NCBI RefSeq assembly: GCF_040706555.1 | Contig: NZ_JAPDRH010000001.1 | Span: 310,001 to 374,000 of the forward strand | Reading direction: 5' to 3' | Length of the DNA stretch: 64,000 bases | From: Lentisalinibacter salinarum | GTDB taxonomy: Bacteria; Pseudomonadota; Gammaproteobacteria; Steroidobacterales; Woeseiaceae | Shown: in pieces, positions 25,672-34,660 of the stretch | Layout: each line of letters starts with the position of its first letter | Numbering within the stretch: the first letter of the stretch is position 1 | The notes under the pieces: model-generated | Told to the model about the DNA's origin: nothing | The model's input: the letters and a program-made list of their open reading frames with translations, nothing else | The model's database searches: none | Translations under genes and position numbers: made by a program

Positions 25672-26867
25672 GGCTGCCGCTCCGTCGCCAGCGAGCGGTA
25701 CCAGCCGTCGATGACGGCACGCTCCTCCGCGGTCATGCGCGTGAGGTTGCCGATGGGCATGGCCTGGAGCACCACCGTCTGCTGGTGGATGCGGGAAGCG
25801 GCGGCCAACACCTGTTCCGGGGTTTCCAGCATGACGCCCGCCGGCGGTGCGGCGAAACCGGGATGGCTCGGCTCGGCGGCGTGGCAGGAGACGCAGCGGG
25901 TCTCCAGTACCGCCCGGGCCTGCTCCAGCGACACCGGGCCGCCGGCGCTGCCCCCGTCCGCCCGTGGCGCAATGGCGCCGGCCACGCCGGCCAGCAGCAG
26001 CGCCGCGGCCAGCGGCGGCAGCAGCGGATTGCGGCCGGAGTGCCGGGCTACGAAGTACACGCGGATCAGCGCACCGGCCAGCGAGATGGCGATCAGGATG
26101 AGCCAGTTGTATTCGTGGGCCCAGGTCATCGCGTAGTGGTTGCTGATCATCACGAACAGCACCGGCAGCGTGAAGTAGGTGTTGTGTACCGAACGCTGCT
26201 TGCCGCGCAGGCCGTCCGCCGGGTCCGGCGTCTCGCCCGCGGCGGCCGCCGCCACCATGCGTTTCTGGCCGGGGATGATCACGAAGAAGACGTTGGCCAC
26301 CATGATGGTGCCGAGCACGGCGCCGAAGTGGATGTAGGCGCCCCGCCCGCTGAAGGTCTGGCACAGCCCCCATGCCGCCGCCGTCACCAGCACCAGTAGC
26401 ACGGCGGCCAGGCCCTGCTCCGTGCGGCCGAGGGGCGAGCGGCACAGGGCGTCGTACACGAGCCAGCCGCCGGCCAGCCAGGCGACGGAGATCGCGACTG
26501 CCGTCGCCGGCGCGAGGTCGGCCACGGCGGGGTCGATGAGGTAAACCCCGGCGCCCAGCCAGTAGACGAGCCCCAGCAGGAACATGCCGGACAGCCAGGT
26601 GCTGTAGGCCTCCCACTTGAACCAGTGCAGCGTCTCCGGCAGGACCGGCGGCGATACGCGGTATTTCTGCGCATGGTAGAAGCCGCCGCCGTGCACCGAC
26701 CAGATCTCCCCGCCCACGCCGCGTTCTTCATCTTTGCGCGAGGCCGGTGGCAGCAGGTGGTTGTCCAGCCACACGAAATAGAACGACGAGCCGATCCAGG
26801 CGATGCCGACGATGAAATGCAGCCAGCGGCCGAGCAGATTAAGCCACTCGATCGCGTACGCCGTCAT
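25668..26867 (-). CDS. puuD: Membrane urate oxidase PuuD with C-terminal cytochrome c domain
   Basis: A 399-residue integral membrane protein with about eight hydrophobic helices, beginning LGRWLHFIVGIAWIGSSFYF and containing IWSVHGGGFYHAQKY, KRSVHNTYFTLPVLFVMISN-like segments and HYAMTWAHEYNW. A periplasmic c-type heme domain follows the last helix, with heme motif CVSCH near residue 330 and a Met-rich PIGNLTRMTAEE region as the likely axial ligand. PuuD oxidises urate to 5-hydroxyisourate, passing electrons through the heme rather than producing hydrogen peroxide. ATGA overlaps join it to xdhC and puuE. Confidence 0.93.
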   Translation of the reverse strand: MTAYAIEWLNLLGRWLHFIVGIAWIGSSFYFVWLDNHLLPPASRKDEERGVGGEIWSVHGGGFYHAQKYRVSPPVLPETLHWFKWEAYSTWLSGMFLLGLVYWLGAGVYLIDPAVADLAPATAVAISVAWLAGGWLVYDALCRSPLGRTEQGLAAVLLVLVTAAAWGLCQTFSGRGAYIHFGAVLGTIMVANVFFVIIPGQKRMVAAAAAGETPDPADGLRGKQRSVHNTYFTLPVLFVMISNHYAMTWAHEYNWLILIAISLAGALIRVYFVARHSGRNPLLPPLAAALLLAGVAGAIAPRADGGSAGGPVSLEQARAVLETRCVSCHAAEPSHPGFAAPPAGVMLETPEQVLAAASRIHQQTVVLQAMPIGNLTRMTAEERAVIDGWYRSLATERQP

Positions 26868-27964
26868 GCGCTCGTCCCGCTTTCCGCCGGCCGTGCCGGC
26901 GTAAGATCCGCCTCCGCCGTCATGCGCTCGCGTTCCCGCAGCAACTGGGCGGCGACGGCCACCGCGATCTCCGCGGGCCGCTTGCCGCCGATGCCCTCGA
27001 TGCCGATGGGGCAGACCATCCGGGCGATCGCCGCCTCCTTCAGGCCGAGCGCTCGGAGGCGCTTCTCGAAGCGCCGCTTCTTCGAGCGGGAGCCGATCAG
27101 GCCACAGAAGGGGATATCTTCGCGGGGCAGCAGTTTCGCGCAGATCTCGAGATCCAGCGGATGGCTGTGGGTCATCACCAGGCAGAACGTACCGGCGGGG
27201 AGATTGGCGGCCGCATCGGGCGGGTCTGCGGTGACCCGACCGTGGATGTTGTGCGGCAGCGATTCGTCGGCCAGCAGCGGCCGGCTGTCGATCCAGTCGA
27301 CCCGGCAGGGCAGCGGTGCCAGCATGTGCACCAGCGCGCTGCCGACGTGGCCGGCGCCGAATACGGCGATGCGGAAGTCGGGTTCGCGCTCCGCCGTCAG
27401 CAGATAATCGCGCCCGCCGAAGGTGTACACCGCGGCGCCGGCACCGTCGGCGAGGAATGCATCGATGGCCGAGCGGACGTCGTCATCGCCGTCGGCTGCA
27501 GCTGCGTCGGCATTGCCTGCCGCATGCACCCGTGCGATACCGTCGGCGTCACCGTCGACGGGGGTGACGAGGACCGTGGTATCGCTCTCCGCCATTTCGT
27601 CTGCCATCCCGTCTGCCGTGCCGCCGGCCAGTTGTCCGAGCCAGTCGGCAGCGTCGGTCCGGACCGTCTCGAAATGGATGTCGACGATGCCGCCGCAGCA
27701 CTGACCGAAACTCGGACCCAGCGGAAAGCACCGCAGCTCGAAACGCGGTTGCGGCGAGTCCGGCCGGAGGCGCTCCCAGGCGAGACGCGCACAGTGGTAT
27801 TCGAGTTCGCCGCCGCCGATGGTGCCGAGGATCTCCTCGCGGGTGACGACCATGCGCGCGCCCGGCTCCCGCGGCGATGAGCCGCGCGCGCCCGCTACGG
27901 TGACCAGCACGAAGGGCTCGCCCCGCGCGCGAAGCTCGAGCGCATTCGCCACCCACTCGTTCAC
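26864..27964 (-). CDS. xdhC: Xanthine dehydrogenase accessory factor XdhC
   Basis: 366 residues. XdhC binds and sulfurates the molybdenum cofactor before insertion into XDH. Family motifs: VTVAGARGSSPREPGARMVV, GTIGGGELEYHCARLA, FGQCCGGIVDIHFE, then a Rossmann-like IAVFGAGHVGSALVHMLAPL and FCLVMTHSHPLDLEI, FCGLIGSRSKKRRFE. GTG start overlapping the xdhB TGA. The segment around residues 125-175 (TADGMADEMAES, VDGDADGIARVHAAGNADAA) is an Ala-, Asp- and Gly-rich insertion between the two conserved halves and reads as a flexible linker. Confidence 0.94.
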   Translation of the reverse strand: MNEWVANALELRARGEPFVLVTVAGARGSSPREPGARMVVTREEILGTIGGGELEYHCARLAWERLRPDSPQPRFELRCFPLGPSFGQCCGGIVDIHFETVRTDAADWLGQLAGGTADGMADEMAESDTTVLVTPVDGDADGIARVHAAGNADAAAADGDDDVRSAIDAFLADGAGAAVYTFGGRDYLLTAEREPDFRIAVFGAGHVGSALVHMLAPLPCRVDWIDSRPLLADESLPHNIHGRVTADPPDAAANLPAGTFCLVMTHSHPLDLEICAKLLPREDIPFCGLIGSRSKKRRFEKRLRALGLKEAAIARMVCPIGIEGIGGKRPAEIAVAVAAQLLRERERMTAEADLTPARPAESGTSA

Positions 27965-30312
27965 GGCGCCTCCCGGCTGCGCAGCTCGCCGACCGCCGCC
28001 AGCACCGCCTCCGGCGTGGCCGGCGCCGCGAGGCGCGGGCTGCCACGGTAATCGCCGGCGGCGGCGACCGCATCCCGGATGGCGTGGAAGACCGACAGCG
28101 CCAGCATGAGCGGCGGTTCGCCCACCGCCTTGGAGCGGTGGATGGTCTCTTCCCGGTTACCGACCGAGTCGAGCATGGTCACGCGGAAATCGACCGGCAG
28201 GTCCGAGCACACCGGTATCTTGTAGGTGGACGGTGCGTGGGTTCTGAGCGCGCCGGATTCGTCCCACCACAGCTCCTCGGTGGTGAGCCAGCCCATGCCC
28301 TGGATGAATCCGCCCTCGATCTGGCCGAGATCGATGGCCGGATTCAGCGAGCGGCCGCAGTCGTGCAGTATGTCCACCCGCAGCACCCGGGACTCGCCGG
28401 TGAGGATGTCAATCGCCACCTCGCTCACTGCCGCGCCGCAGGCGTAGTAGTAGAAGGGCCTCCCGCTCAGCGTCTTGCGGTCGTAATGGATCTTCGGCGT
28501 GCGGTAGTAGCCGGTGGCGGACAGCGGGATGCGGGCGTAGTAGGCCAGCTGCACGAGTTCCGTGAAGCCGGTCTCCTCCTCGCCGATGCGTACGCGCCCG
28601 TCGCGGAATTCGATGCGGTCGGGAGCCACGCCGTAGCGCTCCGCCGCGAAGGTCACCAGGCGCTCGCGGATGGCCCTGCAGGCATCGCGGGCCGCCATCC
28701 CGTTCAGATCCGAGCCGGCGGAGGCAGCCGTGGCCGAGGCGTTCGGTACCTTGCTCGTGTCGGCGGCGGTGATCTTGATGCGGTCCATGTCGATGCCGAA
28801 TTCCTCGGCGACCACCTGTGCCACCTTGGTGTTCAGGCCCTGGCCCATCTCGGTGCCGCCGTGGTTCAGGTGCACGGTACCGTCGGTGTAGACGTGCACC
28901 AGCGCGCCGGCCTGATTCAGATGGGTGGCGGTGAAGGAGATGCCGAACTTCACCGGGGTGAGAGCGATGCCGCGCTTTATGACCGGCTCGTCCCGGTTGG
29001 CCGCAAGGATCTCCGCCCGGCGGGCGTCGTAATCGCTGTCCCGCCGGAGCCGGTCGATCAGTTCGGGCAGCACGTTGTCCTCGAACTTCTGGCCGTAATG
29101 GGTGACGTCGCGCTCGCCGATGCCATAGAGGTTGCGCAGCCGGATCTCCAGGGGGTCGCGGTCGAGGTGCCGGGCGATCTCGTCGATCACGTGCTCGATG
29201 CCGAACATACCCTGGGGTCCGCCGAAGCCCCGGAACGCGGTGTTGGAGACCGTGTGGGTCTTGCAGCGGTGCGAGACCACGCTGACGTCACTCAGGAAGT
29301 AGGCGTTGTCGCAGTGGAAGATGGTGCGGTCGTTCACCGCGCCGGAGAGGTCCGCCGACATGCCGCAGCGCGAGGCGAAGGTGAACTCGACGCCGCGGAT
29401 CAGCCCGTCGTCGTCGAAACCCACGTCGTAGTCGATAACGTAGTCGTGGCGCTTGCCGGTCATGATCATGTCGACGTCCCGGTCCAGCCGCAGCTTCGCC
29501 GGGCGGCCCGTGCGCCGGGTCATGAGGGCGGCGATGCAGGCGATCAGCGCCGGCTGGCTCTCCTTGCCGCCGAAGCCGCCGCCCATGCGACGGCATTCCA
29601 CCACCACGTCCTTCGCTTCCAGTCCGACTGCGTGCGCGACCGCATGTTGGATCTCGCCGGGATGCTGCGTGGAGCTGTAGACGTAGAGATCGCCGTCTTC
29701 GCGCGGCAGCGCCATGGCGATCTGGCCCTCCAGGTAGAAGTGGTCCTGGCCGCCGACCGCGGTGCGGCCGGACAGCCGGTGCGCGGAGCCCTCGATGGCC
29801 CGGCGGGCGTCGCCGCGCTCCAGACGCACGGAGGGCAGCACGAAGGACTCGCTCCGCACCGCGGTATCGGGGTCGTGGACCGGCTCCAGATCGCCGTACT
29901 CCACCCGCGCCAGGGCCACCGCCTTGCGCGCCTGGTCGACGGTGGCCGCGGCCACGGCGAACACGGGCTGGCCCACGTACTGCACCACGTTCTCGGCGAA
30001 GATGGGGTCATCCGCGACGACGGGGCCGTAATTGTTCTCGCCCGCGATGTCCGCCGCGGTGATGACCGCCTCCACGCCGGGTGCTGCGACGACCGCCGCC
30101 AGATCCAGGCGCTCGATCGTCGCGTGCGCGCGTGCGCTCATGCCCACGGCCACGTGCAGGAGGTCGCGGGGTTCCGGGATGTCGTCCGTATACAGCGCGC
30201 GGCCGCTGACGTGCAGGTGGCCGCTGTCGTGGGGTATCGCCCGGCCGACGGTGCGCAGGCTGCCGCTTGCGGTGCGCTTGTCACCGTCCATGGGTATCTC
30301 TTCCATGGGCAT
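27961..30312 (-). CDS. xdhB: Xanthine dehydrogenase molybdopterin-binding subunit
   Basis: The 783-residue large subunit. It hydroxylates hypoxanthine and xanthine to urate in the cytosol. Motifs: GRALYTDDIPEP at the N-terminus, GQDHFYLEGQIAMA, MGGGFGGKESQPALIA, FRGFGGPQGMFGIE, NHGGTEMGQGLNTKVAQ, GGFIQGMGWLTTEEL and AVGEPPLMLALSVFHA with the catalytic Glu. Three ATGs are possible (30312, 30306, 30291); the first has a GAGG 4 bases upstream. All overlap the end of xdhA, so translation is coupled. Length is normal for a split XDH. Confidence 0.95.
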   Translation of the reverse strand: MPMEEIPMDGDKRTASGSLRTVGRAIPHDSGHLHVSGRALYTDDIPEPRDLLHVAVGMSARAHATIERLDLAAVVAAPGVEAVITAADIAGENNYGPVVADDPIFAENVVQYVGQPVFAVAAATVDQARKAVALARVEYGDLEPVHDPDTAVRSESFVLPSVRLERGDARRAIEGSAHRLSGRTAVGGQDHFYLEGQIAMALPREDGDLYVYSSTQHPGEIQHAVAHAVGLEAKDVVVECRRMGGGFGGKESQPALIACIAALMTRRTGRPAKLRLDRDVDMIMTGKRHDYVIDYDVGFDDDGLIRGVEFTFASRCGMSADLSGAVNDRTIFHCDNAYFLSDVSVVSHRCKTHTVSNTAFRGFGGPQGMFGIEHVIDEIARHLDRDPLEIRLRNLYGIGERDVTHYGQKFEDNVLPELIDRLRRDSDYDARRAEILAANRDEPVIKRGIALTPVKFGISFTATHLNQAGALVHVYTDGTVHLNHGGTEMGQGLNTKVAQVVAEEFGIDMDRIKITAADTSKVPNASATAASAGSDLNGMAARDACRAIRERLVTFAAERYGVAPDRIEFRDGRVRIGEEETGFTELVQLAYYARIPLSATGYYRTPKIHYDRKTLSGRPFYYYACGAAVSEVAIDILTGESRVLRVDILHDCGRSLNPAIDLGQIEGGFIQGMGWLTTEELWWDESGALRTHAPSTYKIPVCSDLPVDFRVTMLDSVGNREETIHRSKAVGEPPLMLALSVFHAIRDAVAAAGDYRGSPRLAAPATPEAVLAAVGELRSREAP

Positions 30313-31777
30313 AAAGCCTCGTCGTGATACCGGCAGCGGTGCTCTCGATGTGGAAACGGCGCAGCAGGTTCTTCGCTACATCGCGCCGGTAGGCGTCCCC
30401 CGCGCGCATGTCGGTGATCGGCGCGAAGTCGGTGTCCATCGCCGCCATCGCGCGCTCGACTGCGGCCCCGTCCCAGGCCTCGCCCACGAGGGCCTGCTCG
30501 GCGGCGGCGGCCCGCTTCGGTATGGCCGCCATGCCGCCGCAGGCGATGCGGGCGCACGCCACGCGGCCGTCCTCGATGTCCAGCGCGAAGGCCGCACAGA
30601 CGGCCGAGATGTCCTGGTCGAACCGTTTGGAAACCTTGTAGGCCGCCACCAGCCGGCCCGGGCGGCGGCGCGGGATGCGCACGGCCGCCACGAACTCGCC
30701 GGGCACCAGGTCGGTCTTGCGGTAGTCGTGGTAGAAGTCCTCGAGGGCGAGCTCGCGGCGGTCGTCGCGGCTCGCCAGCACCACCCGTGCGCCCAGCGCG
30801 ATCAGCGCCGGCATCGAGTCGCCGATGGGCGAGCCGTTGGCGACGTTGCCCGCCAGCGTGCCGGTGTTGCGGATGGGCGGCGAGGCGAAGCGTAGGAACA
30901 GCTCTTCCAGCTCCGGATACTCGTCGACGAGGGGTGGCATGGCGTCGGTCAGGGTGACGGCCGCGCCGATGCTCAGCCACTCGCCATCCGCGGAGACTTC
31001 GGCGAGTTCCCGCACGCGGCCGACGTAGATCACCGTGTCCAGTTCCCGGTGCTGTTTGGTCACCCACAGGCCCACGTCCGTGCCGCCGGCGAGCAGGCAG
31101 GCGTCCGGGTACTCGGCCAGGAGAGCCGCGAGCCCGGAGGCCGTCGTCGGTGCGTAATAGCGGCGCCCGTCGTGCTCGAGCGCGAGCATACCGGCGCCGG
31201 CCGGGTCATCGGCCAGGGACCTCAGCCCGGCCCGCGTGTCACCGTCGGCGGGCAGGTCGGACTCGTAGTCGTACATGCGCCGCGCGGCCTCCACGATGGG
31301 ACGGTAACCCGTGCACCGGCACAGGTTGCCGGCCAGCGCGTCGTCGATTTCGCGGCGGGAGGGATCCCGGCGGTTGCGGTACAGCGCGAACAGTGACATC
31401 ACGAAACCCGGCGTGCAGAAGCCGCACTGGGAGCCGTGGCATTCGTACATGGCCTGCTGCACCGGGTGCAGCCCGGTCTGCGGACTGCCCAGGCTCTCCA
31501 CGGTGATGAGTTCCTGCCCGTCCAGGGTCGGCAGGAACTGGATGCAGGCATTGACGGAGCGGTAGCGCAGACGCTCGCCGTTCCCGTCGAGGCCTGCCAG
31601 CACCACGGTGCAGGCGCCGCAATCGCCCTCGGCGCAGCCTTCCTTCGTGCCGGTGCGCCCGGCGTCCTCGCGCAACCATTGCAGCACCGTGCGGGTCGGG
31701 TCGACGTCGCGCAGCTCCACCGTCTCCCCGTCCAGGAGGAAGCGCACGGCATCACGAGTCGGCTCGGGCGCGGCCAT
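30281..31777 (-). CDS. xdhA: Xanthine dehydrogenase small subunit (2Fe-2S and FAD)
   Basis: 498 residues carrying both [2Fe-2S] domains and the FAD domain. Clusters: GCAEGDCGACTVVL with an upstream-downstream Cys set (plant-type ferredoxin), then CHGSQCGFCTPGFVMSL and NLCRCTGYRPIVEA. FAD domain from ~190: LLAGGTDVGLWVTK, PIRNTGTLAGNVANGSPIGD. It transfers electrons from the Mo subunit to NAD. Start ATG at 31777 overlaps the hiuH TGA. Confidence 0.95.
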   Translation of the reverse strand: MAAPEPTRDAVRFLLDGETVELRDVDPTRTVLQWLREDAGRTGTKEGCAEGDCGACTVVLAGLDGNGERLRYRSVNACIQFLPTLDGQELITVESLGSPQTGLHPVQQAMYECHGSQCGFCTPGFVMSLFALYRNRRDPSRREIDDALAGNLCRCTGYRPIVEAARRMYDYESDLPADGDTRAGLRSLADDPAGAGMLALEHDGRRYYAPTTASGLAALLAEYPDACLLAGGTDVGLWVTKQHRELDTVIYVGRVRELAEVSADGEWLSIGAAVTLTDAMPPLVDEYPELEELFLRFASPPIRNTGTLAGNVANGSPIGDSMPALIALGARVVLASRDDRRELALEDFYHDYRKTDLVPGEFVAAVRIPRRRPGRLVAAYKVSKRFDQDISAVCAAFALDIEDGRVACARIACGGMAAIPKRAAAAEQALVGEAWDGAAVERAMAAMDTDFAPITDMRAGDAYRRDVAKNLLRRFHIESTAAGITTRLYAHGRDTHGR

Positions 31778-32103
31778 CAGCTGCCCCGGTAGGTGGAGTA
31801 GCTCCAGGGGCTGGCCAGGAGGGGGACGTGATAGTGCTCGTCGGCGTCGATGCGGAATCGAACCGGCACCACGTCGAGGAAGCCCTCCTCCGGGAAGCAG
31901 TCGCGCACGTGGAAGAGGATCTCCCACTGGCCCGTGGCGAACGCCTCCTCGTCGAGCAGGGGATGGTCGGTGCGGCCGTCCCGGTTGGTCTCGGTGGCGA
32001 GTACGCGCTCGCGTCCGCCGTCGAGGCGGTACAGTTCCACGCGGACGCCGGCAGCCGGTCGGCCGCGGGCGGTATCCAGCACGTGGGTGGTCAATCGGCC
32101 CAT
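31777..32103 (-). CDS. hiuH: 5-hydroxyisourate hydrolase (transthyretin-related)
   Basis: A 108-residue transthyretin-like enzyme that hydrolyses 5-hydroxyisourate to OHCU. Signature segments: LTTHVLDTARGRPAAGVRVE (catalytic His early), ATETNRDGRTDHPL (catalytic Arg), YHVPLLASPWSYSTYRGS with the C-terminal YRGS that marks HIU hydrolases and not transthyretin. ATG 32103 has AGGGAG at good distance. No periplasmic signal. It is the first gene of the ten-gene purine operon, directly downstream of the candidate promoter. Confidence 0.95.
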   Translation of the reverse strand: MGRLTTHVLDTARGRPAAGVRVELYRLDGGRERVLATETNRDGRTDHPLLDEEAFATGQWEILFHVRDCFPEEGFLDVVPVRFRIDADEHYHVPLLASPWSYSTYRGS

Positions 32104-32160
32104 GGTTTCTCTCCCTGGCGGACAGGATTCCCATATCCGTCCATGTCCGTCGGAAGGGCC

Positions 32161-32190
32161 ATTATCCGGCCCGCGCGAGGGCCGTCGCAA
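32161..32190 (-). promoter_or_regulatory. Candidate sigma70-type promoter of the uricolytic operon
   Basis: On the minus strand TTGCGA (32190-32185) and GATAAT (32166-32161) are separated by 18 bases and sit about 60 bases upstream of the hiuH start. It is the only reasonable -35/-10 pair found in this 243-base divergent region. The activator or repressor site is not recognised. Confidence 0.4.
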
Positions 32191-32240
32191 GCGCGGCGCG
32201 CGCCCGCTCGCTTTATATGGCGACGCCGAGTGGCTACTAT

Positions 32241-32290
32241 CGCTACCCGGGCTACCCCGGGCTACCCCGGGCTACCCCGGGCTACCTCGG
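32241..32290 (+). repeat. 10-bp tandem repeat (GCTACCCCGG), about 5 copies
   Basis: Three exact copies of GCTACCCCGG at 32251-32280 are flanked by one diverged copy on each side (CGCTACCCGG and GCTACCTCGG). It lies between the uricolytic operon and the kinase gene, 57 bases before the kinase start. Confidence 0.8.
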
Positions 32291-32346
32291 GGCCGCCCCC
32301 GCCACGCCACGAGCGCGGCGATCCGCATATCCAGCAAGGAGACCAG

Positions 32347-33330
32347 ATGAGTTCTGCCGTACAGTTGCTCGGCATCAGCAATGCCATCGTCGATATCCTG
32401 AGCCACGTCGACCACGGGTTCCTCGAGCGCCTGGACGCCGCGCCCGGCAGCATGACGCTGATTGACGAGAGCCGCGCCGACCAGGTGTACGGCATGATGG
32501 GGCCCGCCACGGAGAAGTCCGGCGGTTCCGTCGCCAACACCGTGGCCGTTTTCGCCGGGCTGGGGGGCAAGGCCGCCTACGTCGGTCGTGTGGCCGACGA
32601 CCAGTTCGGCCGGGTGTTCCAGCACGACATGCACTCGCTCGGCATCGACATGCGGGTGCCGCCGTCGCCCGCGGAGAAATCCACGGCCCGCTGCTACGTG
32701 CTGATCACGCCGGACGGCCAGCGCACGATGCAGACCTATCTGGGCGCCTGCACCGAGCTCGGCCTGGGCGACGTGAACGAGGAGACCATCGGCGAGCCGG
32801 GCATCGTGCTGCTGGAAGGCTACATCTTCGATCTGCCCGAGGGGCCGGACGTGGCGCGGCTCGCCATCGAGACCGTGCGCCGGCGTGGCGGCAAGGTCGC
32901 GCTGTCGCTGTCCGACTCGCTCTGCGTGGAGCGTCACCGTGCGGTCTTCCGCGAACTCGTCGAGGAGCAGATCGATCTCGTTTTCGCCGACGAGGAGGAG
33001 ATTTACCAGCTGTTCGCCACCGATTCGATCGAGGGCGTGATGTCGGAGGCGTCCATGCTCGCGGGGCTGTTCGTCGTCACCCGCTCGGAGCATGGTTCGG
33101 TGGTGATCAACGGCGACGAGTTCATTGAACAGGCCGCCTTCCCCGTGGACAAGGTGGTGGACACCACCGGCGCCGGCGACACCTATACCGCCGCGTTCCT
33201 CGCCGCGCTGGTCAAGGGCGAGCCGCTGGACCGCTGTGCCCGTATCGCCTCCTGGTGCGGCGCGCGGGTGATCCAGCAGGTGGGCGCCCGCTACCAGGGC
33301 GACATCCTGGAAGGCTATCCGGAGAGCTGA
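32347..33330 (+). CDS. PfkB-family nucleoside kinase, probable adenosine kinase
   Basis: A 327-residue ribokinase-fold enzyme. N-terminal GISNAIVDILSHVDHGFLE and GGSVANTVAVFAGLGGKAAY (the Gly-Gly substrate lid hinge), and the C-terminal DTTGAGDTYTAAFLAAL with the catalytic Asp. The overall sequence (YVGRVADDQFGRVFQHD, MQTYLGACTEL) is that of the adenosine-kinase-like PfkB group found next to nucleoside genes. It would phosphorylate adenosine or inosine with ATP, competing with the degradative route. AAGGAG lies just before the ATG. It is divergent from the purine operon and followed after 8 bases by the P450 gene. Confidence 0.82.
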   Translation: MSSAVQLLGISNAIVDILSHVDHGFLERLDAAPGSMTLIDESRADQVYGMMGPATEKSGGSVANTVAVFAGLGGKAAYVGRVADDQFGRVFQHDMHSLGIDMRVPPSPAEKSTARCYVLITPDGQRTMQTYLGACTELGLGDVNEETIGEPGIVLLEGYIFDLPEGPDVARLAIETVRRRGGKVALSLSDSLCVERHRAVFRELVEEQIDLVFADEEEIYQLFATDSIEGVMSEASMLAGLFVVTRSEHGSVVINGDEFIEQAAFPVDKVVDTTGAGDTYTAAFLAALVKGEPLDRCARIASWCGARVIQQVGARYQGDILEGYPES

Positions 33331-33338
33331 GCGGCAGC

Positions 33339-34592
33339 ATGCGCCGAACCGGTACGAGCGGCGCGGCGGACGCGGCCGCGAGCGCGGCATTCCGGCCCTA
33401 CGAACAGGGCTTCGCACGGAATCCCTACCCGGTCTACGCCCGCCTGCGCCGCGAGTCGCCCGTATTTCACTCCGCCGAGTTCGGCATGACCTTCTTCACG
33501 CGCTACGCCGACGTGGAGCGCCTGCTGCAGGAACCTCGGCTGGGCCGCACCATGCGCCACCGGATGTCGCCGGCCGAGCGGGCGGCGGACGACGAGCCCT
33601 GGCAGCACCTGCCCAACTACGCCCGCTACGTCCGGGTGAACGTGCTGGAGACGGAGGGCGAGGAGCACGCGCGTCTGCGCCGGGTGCTGATGCGGGTGAT
33701 GAACCCGAACCGGATCCGGCGTCTGAAAGCACGCATCGAGAACCTGGCCCGGGAGCGGGTGGCCGCGCTGGCACCGCGCGGCCGCATGGAGTTCGTCTCC
33801 GAGCTCGCCACGCCGCTGCCGGTCCATCTCATCGCCGAGCTGCTGGGCTGGCCCGCGGAGGAGCGGGAGCGTCTGCGGCCCTGGTCCGCGGCGATCGTGC
33901 GGCTGTACGAGAAGGATGCCACCGCGGCGGACGAGCGGGCGGCGGAGACCGCCGCGGCGGAGTTCGCCGCGCGCATCGGCGAACTGGTGGAGGAGCGGCT
34001 GGCGCGTCCTGACGACGGCGTCATCGGCGAACTTGCCACGATGTCCCGCGATGAGGGCCTGCTGGACCGGGAAGAACTCGTGGCCAGCTGCATGCTGCTG
34101 CTGAACGCCGGTCACGAAGCCACCGTGAACGCGGCGGGCAACGGCCTGCTGGCGCTGCTGCGCCACCCGGAGGCGTACGCGAGACTGCGTGCCGACCCGG
34201 CGCTGGTGGATACGGCCGTGGAGGAGATGCTGCGCTACGACGCGCCGCTGCATCTGTTCCACCGCTACGTGCTGGAGGACATGGAATATGCGGGACGGCG
34301 CTTCCGGCCCGGGGATACCCTGGGCCTGCTGTACGGCTCCGCGAACCGGGACCCGGAGGCGTTCGTCGAGCCGGAGCGCTTCGACATCGGCCGCAGTCCG
34401 AACCGCCACTTCGCCTTCGGCGCCGGCGCCCATTTCTGCGTGGGCGCGCCGCTGGCCCGGCTGGAACTCCGCGCGCTGTTCAGCGCGCTGCTGGAAGGGC
34501 TGCCCGAGCTGAGCCTGACCGACGAGGAACCGGAATACCACACCGGCCTCGTCTTCCGCGGCCTGAAAGCACTGCACGTCCGCTGGCCGTAA
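33339..34592 (+). CDS. Cytochrome P450
   Basis: A 417-residue soluble bacterial P450. I-helix LLNAGHEATVNAAGN carries the AGxEAT oxygen-activation motif. The K-helix motif is EEMLRYD, and the heme-binding loop FGAGAHFCVGAPLARLE holds the Cys ligand. The length is typical and there is no membrane anchor. Redox partners are not encoded nearby. It probably shares a transcript with the kinase. The substrate is not predictable; the neighbourhood offers no clear terpene, fatty acid or steroid genes. A REP palindrome begins 7 bases after its stop codon. Confidence 0.93.
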   Translation: MRRTGTSGAADAAASAAFRPYEQGFARNPYPVYARLRRESPVFHSAEFGMTFFTRYADVERLLQEPRLGRTMRHRMSPAERAADDEPWQHLPNYARYVRVNVLETEGEEHARLRRVLMRVMNPNRIRRLKARIENLARERVAALAPRGRMEFVSELATPLPVHLIAELLGWPAEERERLRPWSAAIVRLYEKDATAADERAAETAAAEFAARIGELVEERLARPDDGVIGELATMSRDEGLLDREELVASCMLLLNAGHEATVNAAGNGLLALLRHPEAYARLRADPALVDTAVEEMLRYDAPLHLFHRYVLEDMEYAGRRFRPGDTLGLLYGSANRDPEAFVEPERFDIGRSPNRHFAFGAGAHFCVGAPLARLELRALFSALLEGLPELSLTDEEPEYHTGLVFRGLKALHVRWP

Positions 34593-34599
34593 AACGCAT

Positions 34600-34656
34600 G
34601 TAGGAGGGCCTTCAGGCCCGATTTTTCAAAAGGATCGGGCCTGAAGGCCCTCCTAC
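34600..34656. repeat. REP-like palindrome, hairpin form (locus A)
   Basis: Two perfect 23-base inverted arms (34600-34622 and 34634-34656) around an 11-base loop; each arm contains the core GGAGGGCCTTCAGGCCC, itself palindromic. It lies between convergent genes and could also act as a bidirectional terminator, but lacks a proper T-tract. The same arm occurs at three other loci in the window. Confidence 0.9.
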
Positions 34657-34660
34657 CGTT

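Noticed and set aside
25672..26616. N-terminal extension of the allantoinase to 620 residues
   Set aside because: It is an out-of-frame shadow of puuD; PuuE homology begins at the ATG overlapping the puuD stop.
34600..34656. Simple intrinsic terminator
   Set aside because: The stem is strong but there is no T-run at either end, and the same arm recurs at other loci with other spacings, so repeat-element identity explains it better. It may still terminate transcription.
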